Assembly: GCA_964370755.1 (NCBI GenBank)
Contig: CAYJKL010000001.1
Location: 32,412 to 96,411, forward strand
Origin: CAKOSP01 sp964370755
Lineage (GTDB): Bacteria; Bacillota_I; Bacilli_A; RF39; UBA660
DNA: 64,000 nucleotides
Reading direction: 5' to 3'
Shown here piece by piece: positions 17,271-26,635 of the stretch (position 1 is its first letter; each line of letters starts with the position of its first letter). A program made the position numbers and the translations under genes. The notes under the pieces are model-generated. The model did not search any database and had not been told where the DNA came from. It worked only from the letters and a program-made list of their open reading frames with translations.

Positions 17271-17673
17271 TGTTTTTCTCCTTCAAAATAATTATATCAA
17301 CTTATAATTAAAAATACTAGATATGATTTTGCTGTTTTTAATGTTGATAACTTTATGTGTATTTTTTTAGTAACACATTTTTAAACATAGTTATTAACAT
17401 TTTACATTTCGATTTTTCTTTTAAATTCGACAAATTTCGACTTTATTCACAAATTAACACCTATTAACATTTCTTAAAACAACACATAACTTATAAATGT
17501 TGGTTTGTTAATTGCAATTTGTTGATAAATGTTAATAAGTATTTTTTTCTTGTAAATAAAAGCAATTTTGTGTTGATAAGTATGTGGAAAAAATGTTATT
17601 ATTATTTTAGACTTTATTTTTTGGTGAAAATGATATACAATTTTAAGTAAGTTGCAAGTAATGGGGTGAGGAT
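17271..17673. other. oriC, left part: DnaA-box cluster upstream of dnaA
   Basis: A 403-bp non-coding region where gene direction switches. Candidate DnaA boxes, mostly a TTAT(C/T)AACA variant: TGTTGATAA at 17343, 17520 and 17571; TTATTAACA at 17391; a near-consensus TTATTCACA at 17443-17451; CTATTAACA at 17461; TGTTAATAA at 17530; TGTGGAAAA at 17583. Very AT-rich stretches lie between them. Three TTCGA-type Spo0A boxes lie in 17408-17442. With 19021-19133 this makes a bipartite origin flanking dnaA, as in Bacillus. Confidence 0.85.
17408..17442. promoter_or_regulatory. Candidate Spo0A boxes inside oriC
   Basis: TTCGATT (17408), TTCGACA (17426, the exact complement of the TGTCGAA 0A box) and TTCGACT (17436) lie within 35 bp; the last abuts the DnaA box at 17443. 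CG dinucleotides are rare in this sequence, so the cluster is notable. In Bacillus, Spo0A binds oriC and restrains initiation. Confidence 0.55.
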
Positions 17674-19020
17674 TTGAAAACTAATGAACTATTTAATAAA
17701 TTTCTAAATGAGCTGGCTAATCAGTTAACTCCTAATACTTATAGTATTTGGTTTTCAAAACTTGAGCTTGTTTCTATAACTGATGATGTTGTTACTATTA
17801 AAGTTCCAATGAATGTACATAAGACGATGCTGAGTGATAACTATTATAATGTTATTAACTCAACTTTTTATTCTATAACAGGTAAAGATTATACTTTTAA
17901 ATTTGTTTTAGAAGAAGAACTTAATGATGTTACTAAAGTTATTGATACACCTAGTGCTGAAGAAGAACATGATTGGCATACTAATCTAAATACTGATCAC
18001 GTATTTAATAATTATGTAGTTGGCGATACTAATAGACTTGCATTTATTGCGTCCAAGGCCGTTGCTGAAGCGCCTGGCACTATCCATAATCCTCTCTTTT
18101 TATACGGAAGAAGTGGTTTAGGTAAAACACATTTAATGCATGCTATAGGAAATTATGTTACTGAAAATACTAATAAAAAAGTTTTGTATACCACAAGTAA
18201 TGACTTTATGACTGATTTTACTGGTATAGCTAACATTGATAAGGGTATTAATAGTATAAACTACGCTAATGAATTTAAGAATAAATATCGTAATGTTGAT
18301 GTACTAATGATTGATGATATTCAGTTTTTAGTAGGAGCTGAGCGGACACAACAAGAGTTTTTTCATACATTTAATGCACTTCATCAAATGAATAAACAAA
18401 TTATTATTACTAGTGATAGATCACCTGATGATTTAAAGAAAATTGAGGAACGCCTCAGAAGCCGCTTTAAATGGGGACTTCCTGTTGATATTTATCCACC
18501 AGATTTTAATCTAAGGTGTGAAATTATTAAAGCAAAAATCAAGAATAATATTATTGGTAAGAAAGTTGATAGTGATGTTATTGAATATATTGCTAATAGT
18601 TGTCCTAATGATGTTAGACATATAGAAGGTACTATTAATAGATTAATGGCTTATACAGCTATGATGATTCCTACTAAGATTAATCTAGATTTTGCTATTG
18701 AAGCATTAAAAGATTATGTTAATAACAATGTTTATTCTGATAATTCTATTTCAAATATACAACAAGTTGTTGCAGAATATTATAAAATTACTGTTGATGA
18801 TATGAAAAGTAAGAAGAGAAATAGTAAAATTATTAGACCAAGACATGTTGCTATGTATTTATGTAGAAATGAAACTAGTGAAAATTTAGCAAAAATTGGT
18901 CTTGACTTTGGAGGACGTGATCATTCTACTGTTATTGCTGCTTGTGAAAAGGTAAAACATGACTTAGAAAGTGATAAAGAACTTGATAAAGTGTTGAAAG
19001 AAATCAAAGAAAAGTTATAA
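17674..19020 (+). CDS. dnaA: Chromosomal replication initiator DnaA
   Basis: A 448-residue AAA+ initiator. Domain I (1-80) and a short linker precede domain III with Walker A GRSGLGKTHLMHAIG (about 148), Walker B VLMIDDIQFL (about 210) and the arginine-finger region ERLRSRFKWGL. Domain IV ends with the DNA-binding signature GLDFGGRDHSTVIAACEKV. The start must be TTG at 17674: an in-frame TAA lies at 17659-17661 and no ATG or GTG lies between. GGGGTGAGG upstream is the ribosome binding site. DnaA binds the boxes on both sides of its gene and melts the origin. Confidence 0.97.
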   Translation: MKTNELFNKFLNELANQLTPNTYSIWFSKLELVSITDDVVTIKVPMNVHKTMLSDNYYNVINSTFYSITGKDYTFKFVLEEELNDVTKVIDTPSAEEEHDWHTNLNTDHVFNNYVVGDTNRLAFIASKAVAEAPGTIHNPLFLYGRSGLGKTHLMHAIGNYVTENTNKKVLYTTSNDFMTDFTGIANIDKGINSINYANEFKNKYRNVDVLMIDDIQFLVGAERTQQEFFHTFNALHQMNKQIIITSDRSPDDLKKIEERLRSRFKWGLPVDIYPPDFNLRCEIIKAKIKNNIIGKKVDSDVIEYIANSCPNDVRHIEGTINRLMAYTAMMIPTKINLDFAIEALKDYVNNNVYSDNSISNIQQVVAEYYKITVDDMKSKKRNSKIIRPRHVAMYLCRNETSENLAKIGLDFGGRDHSTVIAACEKVKHDLESDKELDKVLKEIKEKL

Positions 19021-19133
19021 AATGTTGATAACTTTTAGTAACTAACACCTGTATCTTAGGGAAATTTATAAAGTTATTAACATTATCAACATTGTTATTA
19101 TAAATAATATATAAAAAGAAAGAAGGTAAAAAA
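19021..19133. other. oriC, right part: DnaA boxes and probable unwinding element
   Basis: The dnaA-dnaN gap has TGTTGATAA at 19023, TTATTAACA at 19074 and TTATCAACA at 19083, followed by a purely A/T tract (about 19094-19121). This matches the downstream half of a Bacillus-type origin, where the DNA first opens. Confidence 0.75.
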
Positions 19134-20252
19134 ATGAAATTTTCAATTGAAAAAAATATTATATTAGATGCTCTAGTAAATGTTACTAAAGCATTATCTC
19201 AAAAAGTTACTATTCCTGTACTTAATGGAATAAAATTTGAACTAACTAAAGAAGGATTAACTCTTCTTGCAAGTGACTCAGAACTTACTATTAAAATAAG
19301 TGTTGATGAAAAGGAAATAAAAAATATAGAAAATACTGGGATTTCTATTATTCAAAGTAAATATATTCTTGATATTATTAGAAAAATGCCAAGTGATGTT
19401 ATTAACTTTGATGCTGATGATACTAAGGTTAAAATTTATTCTGATACAAATGAATTTAGTTTAAATTGTTATGATGTAAATGATTATCCTAACTTTAAAC
19501 TTGAAACTAGTAAGAATAATTTTAAAATTACTTCTGGTGAATTTAAAAAGATAATTGATCAAACATCATATGCTATGAGTACTCAAGAGCTTAGACCTCT
19601 TTTAACTGGACTTAATATAGCGCTTTCTAATGGTAATTTAGAATGTATTGCAACTGATTCTTATAGACTTGCTAAGAAAACAATGGCCGTTTCTTCTAAT
19701 TTATCTGAAGATATTAATATTGTAGTTCCTGGAAGAAGTATTATTGAATTTAATAAAATTATTGATGATAGTGATGAAGAAATAGAAATAAATGTATTTA
19801 ATAATAAAATAATGTTCGTTTATAAAAATATTTTTGTTCAAAGTAACCTTTTAAATGGTACTTATCCACAAACTTCTCACTTTATTCCAGATGATTTTTC
19901 TTATATGATTAATCTTGATTTAAGAAGTTTTTACGACGCTATTGATAGAGCTTCATTACTTGCTTCTAATAAAGATAAAAATATTATTAAACTTAATATT
20001 AAAGAAAAAGAAATGTTAATAACTAGTACTGCTTCAGAAATTGGTAAAACTGAAGAGAAAATTATTATTGAAAGTAATAAAATAGATAAAATAGAAATTT
20101 CTATTAGTTCTAAGTATTTAATGGATGCTTTAAAAGTTATTAAAGATGATAATATTTTACTTCTTCTTAATAGTGATGATAAGCCAGTTATTATTAAATC
20201 TGTAAATGACGAGAATTTTACTTCGTTGATTTTACCTATTAAAACGTTTTAA
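19134..20252 (+). CDS. dnaN: DNA polymerase III beta subunit (sliding clamp)
   Basis: A 372-residue clamp of normal length with three repeated beta-clamp domains. The start KFSIEKNIILDALVNVTKALS and the end NLILPIKTF-like (LILPIKTF) tail are typical. The ring encircles DNA and tethers the replicative polymerase. AGAAGG precedes the ATG. It follows dnaA across the right origin half and is followed by a comK-family gene rather than by yaaA. Confidence 0.97.
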   Translation: MKFSIEKNIILDALVNVTKALSQKVTIPVLNGIKFELTKEGLTLLASDSELTIKISVDEKEIKNIENTGISIIQSKYILDIIRKMPSDVINFDADDTKVKIYSDTNEFSLNCYDVNDYPNFKLETSKNNFKITSGEFKKIIDQTSYAMSTQELRPLLTGLNIALSNGNLECIATDSYRLAKKTMAVSSNLSEDINIVVPGRSIIEFNKIIDDSDEEIEINVFNNKIMFVYKNIFVQSNLLNGTYPQTSHFIPDDFSYMINLDLRSFYDAIDRASLLASNKDKNIIKLNIKEKEMLITSTASEIGKTEEKIIIESNKIDKIEISISSKYLMDALKVIKDDNILLLLNSDDKPVIIKSVNDENFTSLILPIKTF

Positions 20253-20323
20253 TAACAAAATGTGACAATTTATTTAAGATTTTTATGTTAAAGTAGCATA
20301 AAAATTTTTTTATGGGGGAATTT

Positions 20324-20767
20324 ATGCAAAATAATATAATTGATTTTGATACTTATGCTGTTATACCAGGGGTTAATGGTTCAAAAATTGTTAATAAGTT
20401 TAAAGTTTTTTTTGACTATAGAAACGTTAGGTCTATTGTTAATTCTAGTTGTAAGTATTATGGAAGTAGTTTGGATGGCAGAATTAGTGGATCTAAAGAG
20501 ATGCTTGGTATTTCGTATAAGGTTCCTATTATTGTTAGCGAAAACTTCAATTTGATATTTTTTCCAACGTCTTCTCCTAGGAGTGATGATTGTGTCTGGA
20601 TAAATTTATGTGCTATTTTAGAATATAAGAGTAAATCTAAAAATTTGGTGTTGGTAACTTTTAAAAATGGTAAAAAAGTGGTCTTAAATATTAGTTTCGG
20701 AGTGCTTGAGAAACAAATTTTGAGAGCTTCTCGTTTGGAAAGTATTTTTTTAGCAAGAAAAAGATGA
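20324..20767 (+). CDS. comK: ComK-family competence transcription factor, short form
   Basis: A 147-residue protein that matches ComK block by block: VRSIVNSSCKYYGSSLDGR (Bacillus has SCRFFGSSYAGR), LGISYKVPIIVSE, LIFFPTSSPRSDDCVWI, and FGVLEKQILRASRLES. ComK binds AT boxes in the minor groove and switches on DNA-uptake genes. About 35-40 residues of the Bacillus C-terminus are missing, including the FMLYPK segment that, as I recall, is recognised by MecA for ClpCP degradation. The start is ATG 20324, five bases after GGGGGAA. A GTGACA/TATGTT promoter (about 20261-20290) is possible. It has its own terminator and lies between dnaN and recF, where yaaA is usual. Confidence 0.85.
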   Translation: MQNNIIDFDTYAVIPGVNGSKIVNKFKVFFDYRNVRSIVNSSCKYYGSSLDGRISGSKEMLGISYKVPIIVSENFNLIFFPTSSPRSDDCVWINLCAILEYKSKSKNLVLVTFKNGKKVVLNISFGVLEKQILRASRLESIFLARKR

Positions 20768-20780
20768 TTTTTCTTTTTTT
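20755..20780 (+). terminator. Intrinsic terminator with the comK stop in its loop
   Basis: AAGAAAAA (20755-20762) pairs with TTTTTCTT (20768-20775) around GATGA, which contains the TGA stop (20765-20767). More T follow. Confidence 0.75.
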
Positions 20781-20868
20781 ATAGGTGAATTTATGATATA
20801 ATTATAATGTGTATAGGAGTACGTAAAATAGATGTAAGTATTCTAAAAATATCATTTATGGGGTAAAT

Positions 20869-21972
20869 ATGGAATTAACTAATATTAAACTTAATAATTT
20901 TAGAAATTATGAGAAGCTAGATTTAAAATTTTCTAAAAATTATAATATTTTTTATGGAAATAATGGATCTGGAAAAACTAATTTAGTAGAAGCTATATAT
21001 TTACTTGCACTTACTAAATCGTTTCGAGTAAATGATGATAAATTAATGATTAAACTTGGTGAAAATGGGCTTTTAGTTGAAGGAAAAGTTAAAACTAAAG
21101 TTAACACTAGGTATAAAATTTCTATAGATAAAGAAGGTAATAAAATTACCACTATAGATAATGGAAAAAGCAGTTTAATCAGTGATTATATTTCTAATAT
21201 TAATGTTATTTTGTTTAATCCAGAGGATGTTAATTTAATTAATAATACACCAACAGAGAGAAGAAAGTTACTTAATATTGAAATTAGTAAAATGAATAAG
21301 GAATATTTACTGTTACTAAACACTTATAATAAAATTTTAAAGCATCGTAATTCGTATTTAAAAGACGCCTCAGCGCGCAAAAATTTATCTATTGAGTATT
21401 TAGATGTTCTTACTAGTAAACTCATCGAAATGGGGCTTAAAATAAGAAATTATAGAGAAACCTTTATTAAAGATATAAATAACTATATTTCTAATATTTA
21501 TAAAGATATATTTGGTTATGGGGAACTTAAAGTTACTTATGTAAGTGAGTTTTTGAATAAAGATGCTGTAAAAATTAGTGAAAATTTTGCAAAAAATTAT
21601 AAGAAAGAACTACAATTTGGTAAAACTCTTCTTGGAGTTCATCATGATGATATAGTATTTATACTTGATGGAGTTAAACTTAAAGACTTTGGAAGTGTTG
21701 GACAACATAAAAATAGTATAATTGCTTTTAAACTTGCAGAAATAGAAATGATAAAAAAAGAAAAAAATGAGAATCCTATACTTATTTTAGATGATTTATT
21801 TAGTGAAATTGACAGTGAAAAAGCTAGGAATATAATTAAAATACTAGATAATAACATTCAAGTATTTATTACTACTACTAGTATTGATAATGTAGTTGGT
21901 TTAGATATAAAAAAAAGTAAGTCATTTAAAGTAACTAAAGGAAAAATTGAGGAGGAAAGAAATGGAAAATAA
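20869..21972 (+). CDS. recF: DNA replication and repair protein RecF
   Basis: A 367-residue SMC-like ATPase: Walker A FYGNNGSGKTNLVEAIYLL (about 30), signature LGVHHDDIVFILDG, and Walker B with PILILDDLFSEID (about 305). It loads RecA at gaps with RecO and RecR (recR is at 30240). GGGGT precedes the ATG; a TATAAT-like -10 lies near 20799. Its end overlaps the start of gyrB by 11 bases. Confidence 0.96.
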   Translation: MELTNIKLNNFRNYEKLDLKFSKNYNIFYGNNGSGKTNLVEAIYLLALTKSFRVNDDKLMIKLGENGLLVEGKVKTKVNTRYKISIDKEGNKITTIDNGKSSLISDYISNINVILFNPEDVNLINNTPTERRKLLNIEISKMNKEYLLLLNTYNKILKHRNSYLKDASARKNLSIEYLDVLTSKLIEMGLKIRNYRETFIKDINNYISNIYKDIFGYGELKVTYVSEFLNKDAVKISENFAKNYKKELQFGKTLLGVHHDDIVFILDGVKLKDFGSVGQHKNSIIAFKLAEIEMIKKEKNENPILILDDLFSEIDSEKARNIIKILDNNIQVFITTTSIDNVVGLDIKKSKSFKVTKGKIEEERNGK

Positions 21973-23887
21973 TGTAAATTATGGCGATAGTGATATTCAA
22001 GTACTTGAAGGCCTAGAAGCCGTAAGAAAAAGACCTGGTATGTACATTGGTACAACTAGTGAAAAAGGTCTTCATCATCTTGTTTGGGAAATTGTTGATA
22101 ATGCTGTTGATGAAGCTTTAGCTGGATATTGTGATGATATTGAAGTTACTATTGAAAAAGGTAATATAATTTGTGTTAAAGATGATGGTAGAGGTATTCC
22201 AACGGGAACTAATGCAAAAACTGGATTATCTACTGTTGAAACTATATTTACAGTACTTCATGCTGGAGGTAAATTTGGAGGAGAAGGATATAAAGTATCT
22301 GGAGGTCTTCATGGTGTAGGTGCATCAGTTGTTAATGCCTTATCTACTTGGCTTGAAGTTACTATTAATAGAGATGGTAACACGTACTTTCAAAGATTTG
22401 AAAATGGAGGTACTGCAACTGAACCGCTAAAAATTATAGGTAATTATGAAGACGATAGATCAGGATCTATGATTAGATTTAAAGCTGATCCTGAAATATT
22501 TAAGGAAACTACTGTGTATAACTATGATACTCTTCATAAAAGATTACAAGAAATTGCATTCTTAAATAAAGGTCTTAGAATTATTTTAACTGACGACCGT
22601 GAAGATGATAAAAAAGATACATTTTTATATAATGGTGGTATTATTGAGTATGTAAACCTACTTAATAAAATTAAAAAGCCTTTACATGAAAATGTTATAT
22701 ATGTTGAAGGAGAAGAAGCTGGAATTTCCCTAGAAATAGCGCTTCAATATAATGATAGTTACAATCAATCAATATATTCATATACAAATAATATTAACAC
22801 TCATGAAGGTGGAACTCATGAAGATGGTGTTAAGAATGCTTTAACTAGAATTATTAATAATTATGCTAAAAGTAATAAAATTTTAAAAGATAATGAAGAA
22901 TCATTATTAGGTGATGATTGCCGTGAAGGAATTACAATGGTTATATCTTGTAAACATCCTGATCCTCAGTTTGAAGGACAAACTAAAACTAAACTTGGGA
23001 ATGCTGAAGTTAGAAAAATAGCAAGTGATGTATTTAGTGAAGGTTTTGAAAGATTTTTACTTGAAAATCCTCCAGTTGCTAAGCAAATAGTTGAAAAAGC
23101 TATGACAGCTTCTAGAGCAAGAATGGCTGCTAAAAAAGCTAGAGAGTTTGCTAGACGTAAAGGTGGTCTTGAGATTACTAATCAATGGGGAAAACTTACT
23201 GACTGTTCTTCGAAAGATCCTAGTATTTCTGAACTATTTATAGTCGAAGGGGATTCTGCAGGTGGTTCTGCTAAAGGTGGAAGAGACCCTAAAACTCAAG
23301 CAATACTTCCTCTTAGAGGTAAAATATTAAATGTTGAAAAAGCTAGACTTGATAAAGCACTCGCAAATGAAGAGATTAGAAGTTTAATTACAGCATTTGG
23401 TACTGGTATTGGTGAAGATTTCGATGTTGAGAAACTTAGATATCATAAAATAATTATCATGACTGATGCCGATGTTGATGGATCTCATATTAGAACTCTT
23501 CTTTTAACACTATTTTATCGTATGTTTAAGAAGATTATAGAAGATGGGTATGTTTATATAGCACAGCCACCTTTATACAACATTAAGCATGGTAAAACGA
23601 CTAAATACGCACTTAATGATGAAGAGTTAAATGCATATATGAGTACATTACCTGAAAATGTAAGAGCTAAAGCTGAAGTTGGAAGAAACAAAGGACTTGG
23701 TGAAATGGATGCTCATGAACTTTGTGACACTACAATGAATATTGAAAATAGAACATTATTAAAAGTAACAATAGAAGATGCTATCTTAGCAGATAAAGTA
23801 TTTGAAACACTTATGGGTGAAGAAGTTGAACCTAGAAGAGAGTTTATAGAAACTAATGCTAGATATGCTGAAAATATAGATGTATAG
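21962..23887 (+). CDS. gyrB: DNA gyrase subunit B
   Basis: A 641-residue GHKL ATPase subunit: DSDIQVLEGLEAVRKRPGMY at the start, EIVDNAVDEALAG, and DGRGIP for ATP binding; TOPRIM motifs are FIVEGDSAGGSAKGGRD and IIMTDADVDGSHIRTLL. With GyrA it introduces negative supercoils. I place the start at ATG 21962, six bases after GGAGG inside the recF end, instead of an upstream in-frame codon at 21947. Confidence 0.97.
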   Translation: MENNVNYGDSDIQVLEGLEAVRKRPGMYIGTTSEKGLHHLVWEIVDNAVDEALAGYCDDIEVTIEKGNIICVKDDGRGIPTGTNAKTGLSTVETIFTVLHAGGKFGGEGYKVSGGLHGVGASVVNALSTWLEVTINRDGNTYFQRFENGGTATEPLKIIGNYEDDRSGSMIRFKADPEIFKETTVYNYDTLHKRLQEIAFLNKGLRIILTDDREDDKKDTFLYNGGIIEYVNLLNKIKKPLHENVIYVEGEEAGISLEIALQYNDSYNQSIYSYTNNINTHEGGTHEDGVKNALTRIINNYAKSNKILKDNEESLLGDDCREGITMVISCKHPDPQFEGQTKTKLGNAEVRKIASDVFSEGFERFLLENPPVAKQIVEKAMTASRARMAAKKAREFARRKGGLEITNQWGKLTDCSSKDPSISELFIVEGDSAGGSAKGGRDPKTQAILPLRGKILNVEKARLDKALANEEIRSLITAFGTGIGEDFDVEKLRYHKIIIMTDADVDGSHIRTLLLTLFYRMFKKIIEDGYVYIAQPPLYNIKHGKTTKYALNDEELNAYMSTLPENVRAKAEVGRNKGLGEMDAHELCDTTMNIENRTLLKVTIEDAILADKVFETLMGEEVEPRREFIETNARYAENIDV

Positions 23888-23899
23888 GAGGTGCTTATA

Positions 23900-26377
23900 A
23901 TGGATAAATTAGAACAACAAAATATAGTTAATGAAATGGAAAAATCGTTTCTTGAATATTCAATGAGTGTTATTATTTCAAGAGCACTTCCAGACTTAAG
24001 AGATGGTTTAAAACCAGTTCATAGAAGAATACTTTATGCGATGCATGAAGATGGTTTAACACCAGATAAAATGTTTAAAAAAAGTGCAACTACTGTAGGT
24101 AATGTACTTGGTAGATATCATCCACATGGTGATTCATCAGTATATGACTCAATGGTTAGAATGGCACAAGATTTTAGTTATAGATATCCTTTAGTTGAAG
24201 GACATGGTAACTTTGGTTCAATAGATGGTGATGGAGCTGCGGCATATCGTTATACAGAGGCAAGATTACAAAAATTATCTTTAGAACTTCTTAGAGATAT
24301 TAATAAGGATACTGTTGATTTTGAAGCAAACTTTGATAATTCTAGAAAAGAACCTAAAGTATTACCTTCTAGATATCCAAATATACTAGTAAATGGTACT
24401 ATGGGTATTGCAGTTGGTATGGCTACTAACATTCCTCCACATAATTTAGGAGAAGTAATTGATGGTTGTGTAGCTTTTATTGATAATAATGAAATAACTA
24501 TTCCAGAACTTATGGAATACGTAAAAGGTCCTGATTTTCCAACATCTGCTTCAATACTTGGTAATTCTGGTATAAGAAAAGCTTATGAAACTGGAAGAGG
24601 TTCAATTACTATTAGAGGTAAAGCTGAAATTATTGAGAAAAATAATAAATCTCAAATAATTATTACTGAACTTCCTTATCAAGTTAATAAGAAAAATTTC
24701 CAAGAAAAGATTGGACAACTTGTAAGAGATAAAATAATTGATGGAATAGCAGATTTAAATGATGAATCTACGCTTAAAAATGGTATTAAAGTAGTTGTAA
24801 CTCTTAAAAGAGATGCAAATGCTAATGTAGTACTTAATAACCTTTATAAACATACACAATTACAAACATCTTATGGTATTAATTTACTTATGTTAGATGA
24901 AGGTGAACCAAAAACACTAAATTTAAAAGAAATTATAGAAAAATATACAAATTATCAGAAAGTTGTTATTGTTAGAAGAACTAAATTTGAACTAGCTAAG
25001 GCTGAGCGTCGTGTTCACATCTTAGAAGGTTTAAAAATAGCTCTTGATAATATAGATGAAGTTATTAAACTTATTAGGGCTGCTGCTACAGATGAAGAAG
25101 CTAAAAATGGATTAATGACTAAGTTTGGATTATCTGAAATACAAGCTGAAGCAATACTTGAAATGAAACTTAGAAGACTTACGGGTCTTGAAAAATCTAA
25201 GATTGAAGATGAACTTGCTGAGCTTATGAAGGAAATAGATCGTTTAAGAGGTATTCTTGCTGATGAAGCTAAAGTTTTAGCTATTATTAAAGAAGAATTA
25301 CTAGAAATTAAACATAAATATAATGATGAAAGAAGAACTAATATAGATATGACGGCTATAGAATTCATTGAAGATGAGTCGCTTATACCTGAAGAAAATA
25401 TAATTGTAATGCTTACAAAAGCTGGTTATATTAAACGTACACTTCCTGGAGAGTTTAAAACTCAAAACAGAGGTGGTGTTGGTATTAAAGGTATGACTAC
25501 TAATGAAGAAGATATAGTTGAGCAACTTATTAACTTATCAACACATGATTATATATTATTCTTTACAAATAAAGGAAAAGTATATAGACTTAAGGGATAT
25601 GAAATACCAGAATTTGGTAGAACTGCTAAAGGAATTCCTATTGTTAATTTACTACAACTTGAAAATGATGAAAAAATTAGTTCTGTTATACAAATTAAGA
25701 ATGATGAAGCTAAAAAGTATTTATTATTTTCTACTAAAACAGGTGTAGTTAAAAAGACTTTAATAGAAGAATTTAGTAATATTAGAACTACTGGTAAGAT
25801 ATCTATTAATTTAAGAGAAAATGATGAGCTTATTGCTGTTAGAAAAACTTCTGGCGAAGATATGATTCTTTTAGGGTCTAATGCAGGTCGTATGGTTAAA
25901 TTCCTAGAAAGTGAACTAAGACCTATGGGAAGAACTGCATCAGGCGTTAGAGGTATTAATTTAGGCGAAGCTGAATGTGTTTGTGCTGAAGTTGTGTCTG
26001 AAGATGATCTTATCTTGTTATTAACAGAAAAAGGATATGGTAAGAAGACATTTGTAAGTGAGTTTAGACAAACTAAACGTGGTTCTAAAGGTGTTAAAGC
26101 ACTTAATATTACTGATAAAAATGGTGCATTAATATCTGTTAAAGTATTAAATGATGAAAATGAATTAGTACTTATGACAAATGTTGGTTTGACAATTAGA
26201 ATGCCTCTTGAACAGATTTCTACATTAGGTAGAGTTACTCAAGGGTTAAGATTAATTAATTTAAAAGATAATCAACAAGTATCAAGTGCTGTATTACTAA
26301 AAATTGAACAAGAAGAAATAGAAACTGATTCAGAAACAAATGAATCAGAAGAAAATGAAGAAATTAGCGAAAGCTAG
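23900..26377 (+). CDS. gyrA: DNA gyrase subunit A
   Basis: An 825-residue cleavage-rejoining subunit. The active Tyr lies in AAAYRYTEARLQKLS (about 122), in the quinolone-resistance region with HPHGDSSVYDSMVRMAQ. The residue after GD is Ser, the usual sensitive form. The C-terminal beta-pinwheel has the GyrA box within QTKRGSKGVKAL. The tail is acidic (SETNESEENEE). ATG 23900 follows AGGAGGTG; a GTG at 23891 is an unlikely alternative. Its stop lies in a terminator; the segregation-site array begins directly after it. Confidence 0.97.
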   Translation: MDKLEQQNIVNEMEKSFLEYSMSVIISRALPDLRDGLKPVHRRILYAMHEDGLTPDKMFKKSATTVGNVLGRYHPHGDSSVYDSMVRMAQDFSYRYPLVEGHGNFGSIDGDGAAAYRYTEARLQKLSLELLRDINKDTVDFEANFDNSRKEPKVLPSRYPNILVNGTMGIAVGMATNIPPHNLGEVIDGCVAFIDNNEITIPELMEYVKGPDFPTSASILGNSGIRKAYETGRGSITIRGKAEIIEKNNKSQIIITELPYQVNKKNFQEKIGQLVRDKIIDGIADLNDESTLKNGIKVVVTLKRDANANVVLNNLYKHTQLQTSYGINLLMLDEGEPKTLNLKEIIEKYTNYQKVVIVRRTKFELAKAERRVHILEGLKIALDNIDEVIKLIRAAATDEEAKNGLMTKFGLSEIQAEAILEMKLRRLTGLEKSKIEDELAELMKEIDRLRGILADEAKVLAIIKEELLEIKHKYNDERRTNIDMTAIEFIEDESLIPEENIIVMLTKAGYIKRTLPGEFKTQNRGGVGIKGMTTNEEDIVEQLINLSTHDYILFFTNKGKVYRLKGYEIPEFGRTAKGIPIVNLLQLENDEKISSVIQIKNDEAKKYLLFSTKTGVVKKTLIEEFSNIRTTGKISINLRENDELIAVRKTSGEDMILLGSNAGRMVKFLESELRPMGRTASGVRGINLGEAECVCAEVVSEDDLILLLTEKGYGKKTFVSEFRQTKRGSKGVKALNITDKNGALISVKVLNDENELVLMTNVGLTIRMPLEQISTLGRVTQGLRLINLKDNQQVSSAVLLKIEQEEIETDSETNESEENEEISES

Positions 26378-26387
26378 TTTTTTTTTT
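26364..26387 (+). terminator. Intrinsic terminator with GAAA tetraloop containing the gyrA stop
   Basis: TTAGC pairs with GCTAG (outer T-G) around GAAA; the TAG stop (26375-26377) is the end of the 3' arm, and ten T follow. Confidence 0.85.
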
Positions 26388-26427
26388 ACTTGCTCTGCTC
26401 TATTGGTTTTCAATTTATATTAATATA

Positions 26428-26437
26428 TTATGTAAAC
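26428..26437 (+). repeat. Recurrent 10-mer TTATGTAAAC (copy 1 of 5)
   Basis: TTATGTAAAC at 26428; related copies TTATGTAACC at 26520, TTATGTTAAC at 26573, TTATGTAAAC at 26622 and 26715. The first four end 4-5 bases before an nbs-type palindrome. The factor that reads it is unknown; it matches a DnaA box at 6 of 9 positions. Confidence 0.6.
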
Positions 26438-26441
26438 TGAA

Positions 26442-26457
26442 TATTTCCCGGGAAATA
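26442..26457. promoter_or_regulatory. Noc-binding site (nbs) 1
   Basis: Perfect 16-bp palindrome TATTTCCCGGGAAATA, equal to the Noc consensus known from Bacillus. A TTATGTAAAC lies four bases upstream. Confidence 0.88.
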
Positions 26458-26493
26458 AAATTGTGAATAAATATAACGTTATTAACATAAAAA

Positions 26494-26509
26494 TATTTCC
26501 CGGGAAATA
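26494..26509. promoter_or_regulatory. Noc-binding site (nbs) 2
   Basis: The same 16-bp palindrome; here the symmetry extends to 30 bp (26487-26516). A reverse-oriented relative of the 10-mer (ATTAACATAA) lies three bases upstream. Confidence 0.88.
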
Positions 26510-26534
26510 TTTTTATATGTTATGTAACCCAAAA

Positions 26535-26546
26535 TATTTCCCAAAT
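26535..26546. promoter_or_regulatory. Degenerate nbs half-site
   Basis: TATTTCCCAAAT keeps the left half of the palindrome only; the 10-mer TTATGTAACC lies five bases upstream. Confidence 0.45.
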
Positions 26547-26586
26547 TATAAAATTTTGTATAAATTTGTATGTTATGTTAACAAAT

Positions 26587-26602
26587 TATTTCCCGGGAAA
26601 TA
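26587..26602. promoter_or_regulatory. Noc-binding site (nbs) 3
   Basis: The same 16-bp palindrome, with symmetry extending to 24 bp (26583-26606). TTATGTTAAC lies four bases upstream. Confidence 0.88.
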
Positions 26603-26635
26603 ATTTCGTTGCAACCAATTATTATGTAAACTAAT

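Noticed and set aside
20807..20866. A 19-residue ORF just before recF as a yaaA remnant
   Set aside because: No S4-domain similarity and no ribosome binding site; probably chance.
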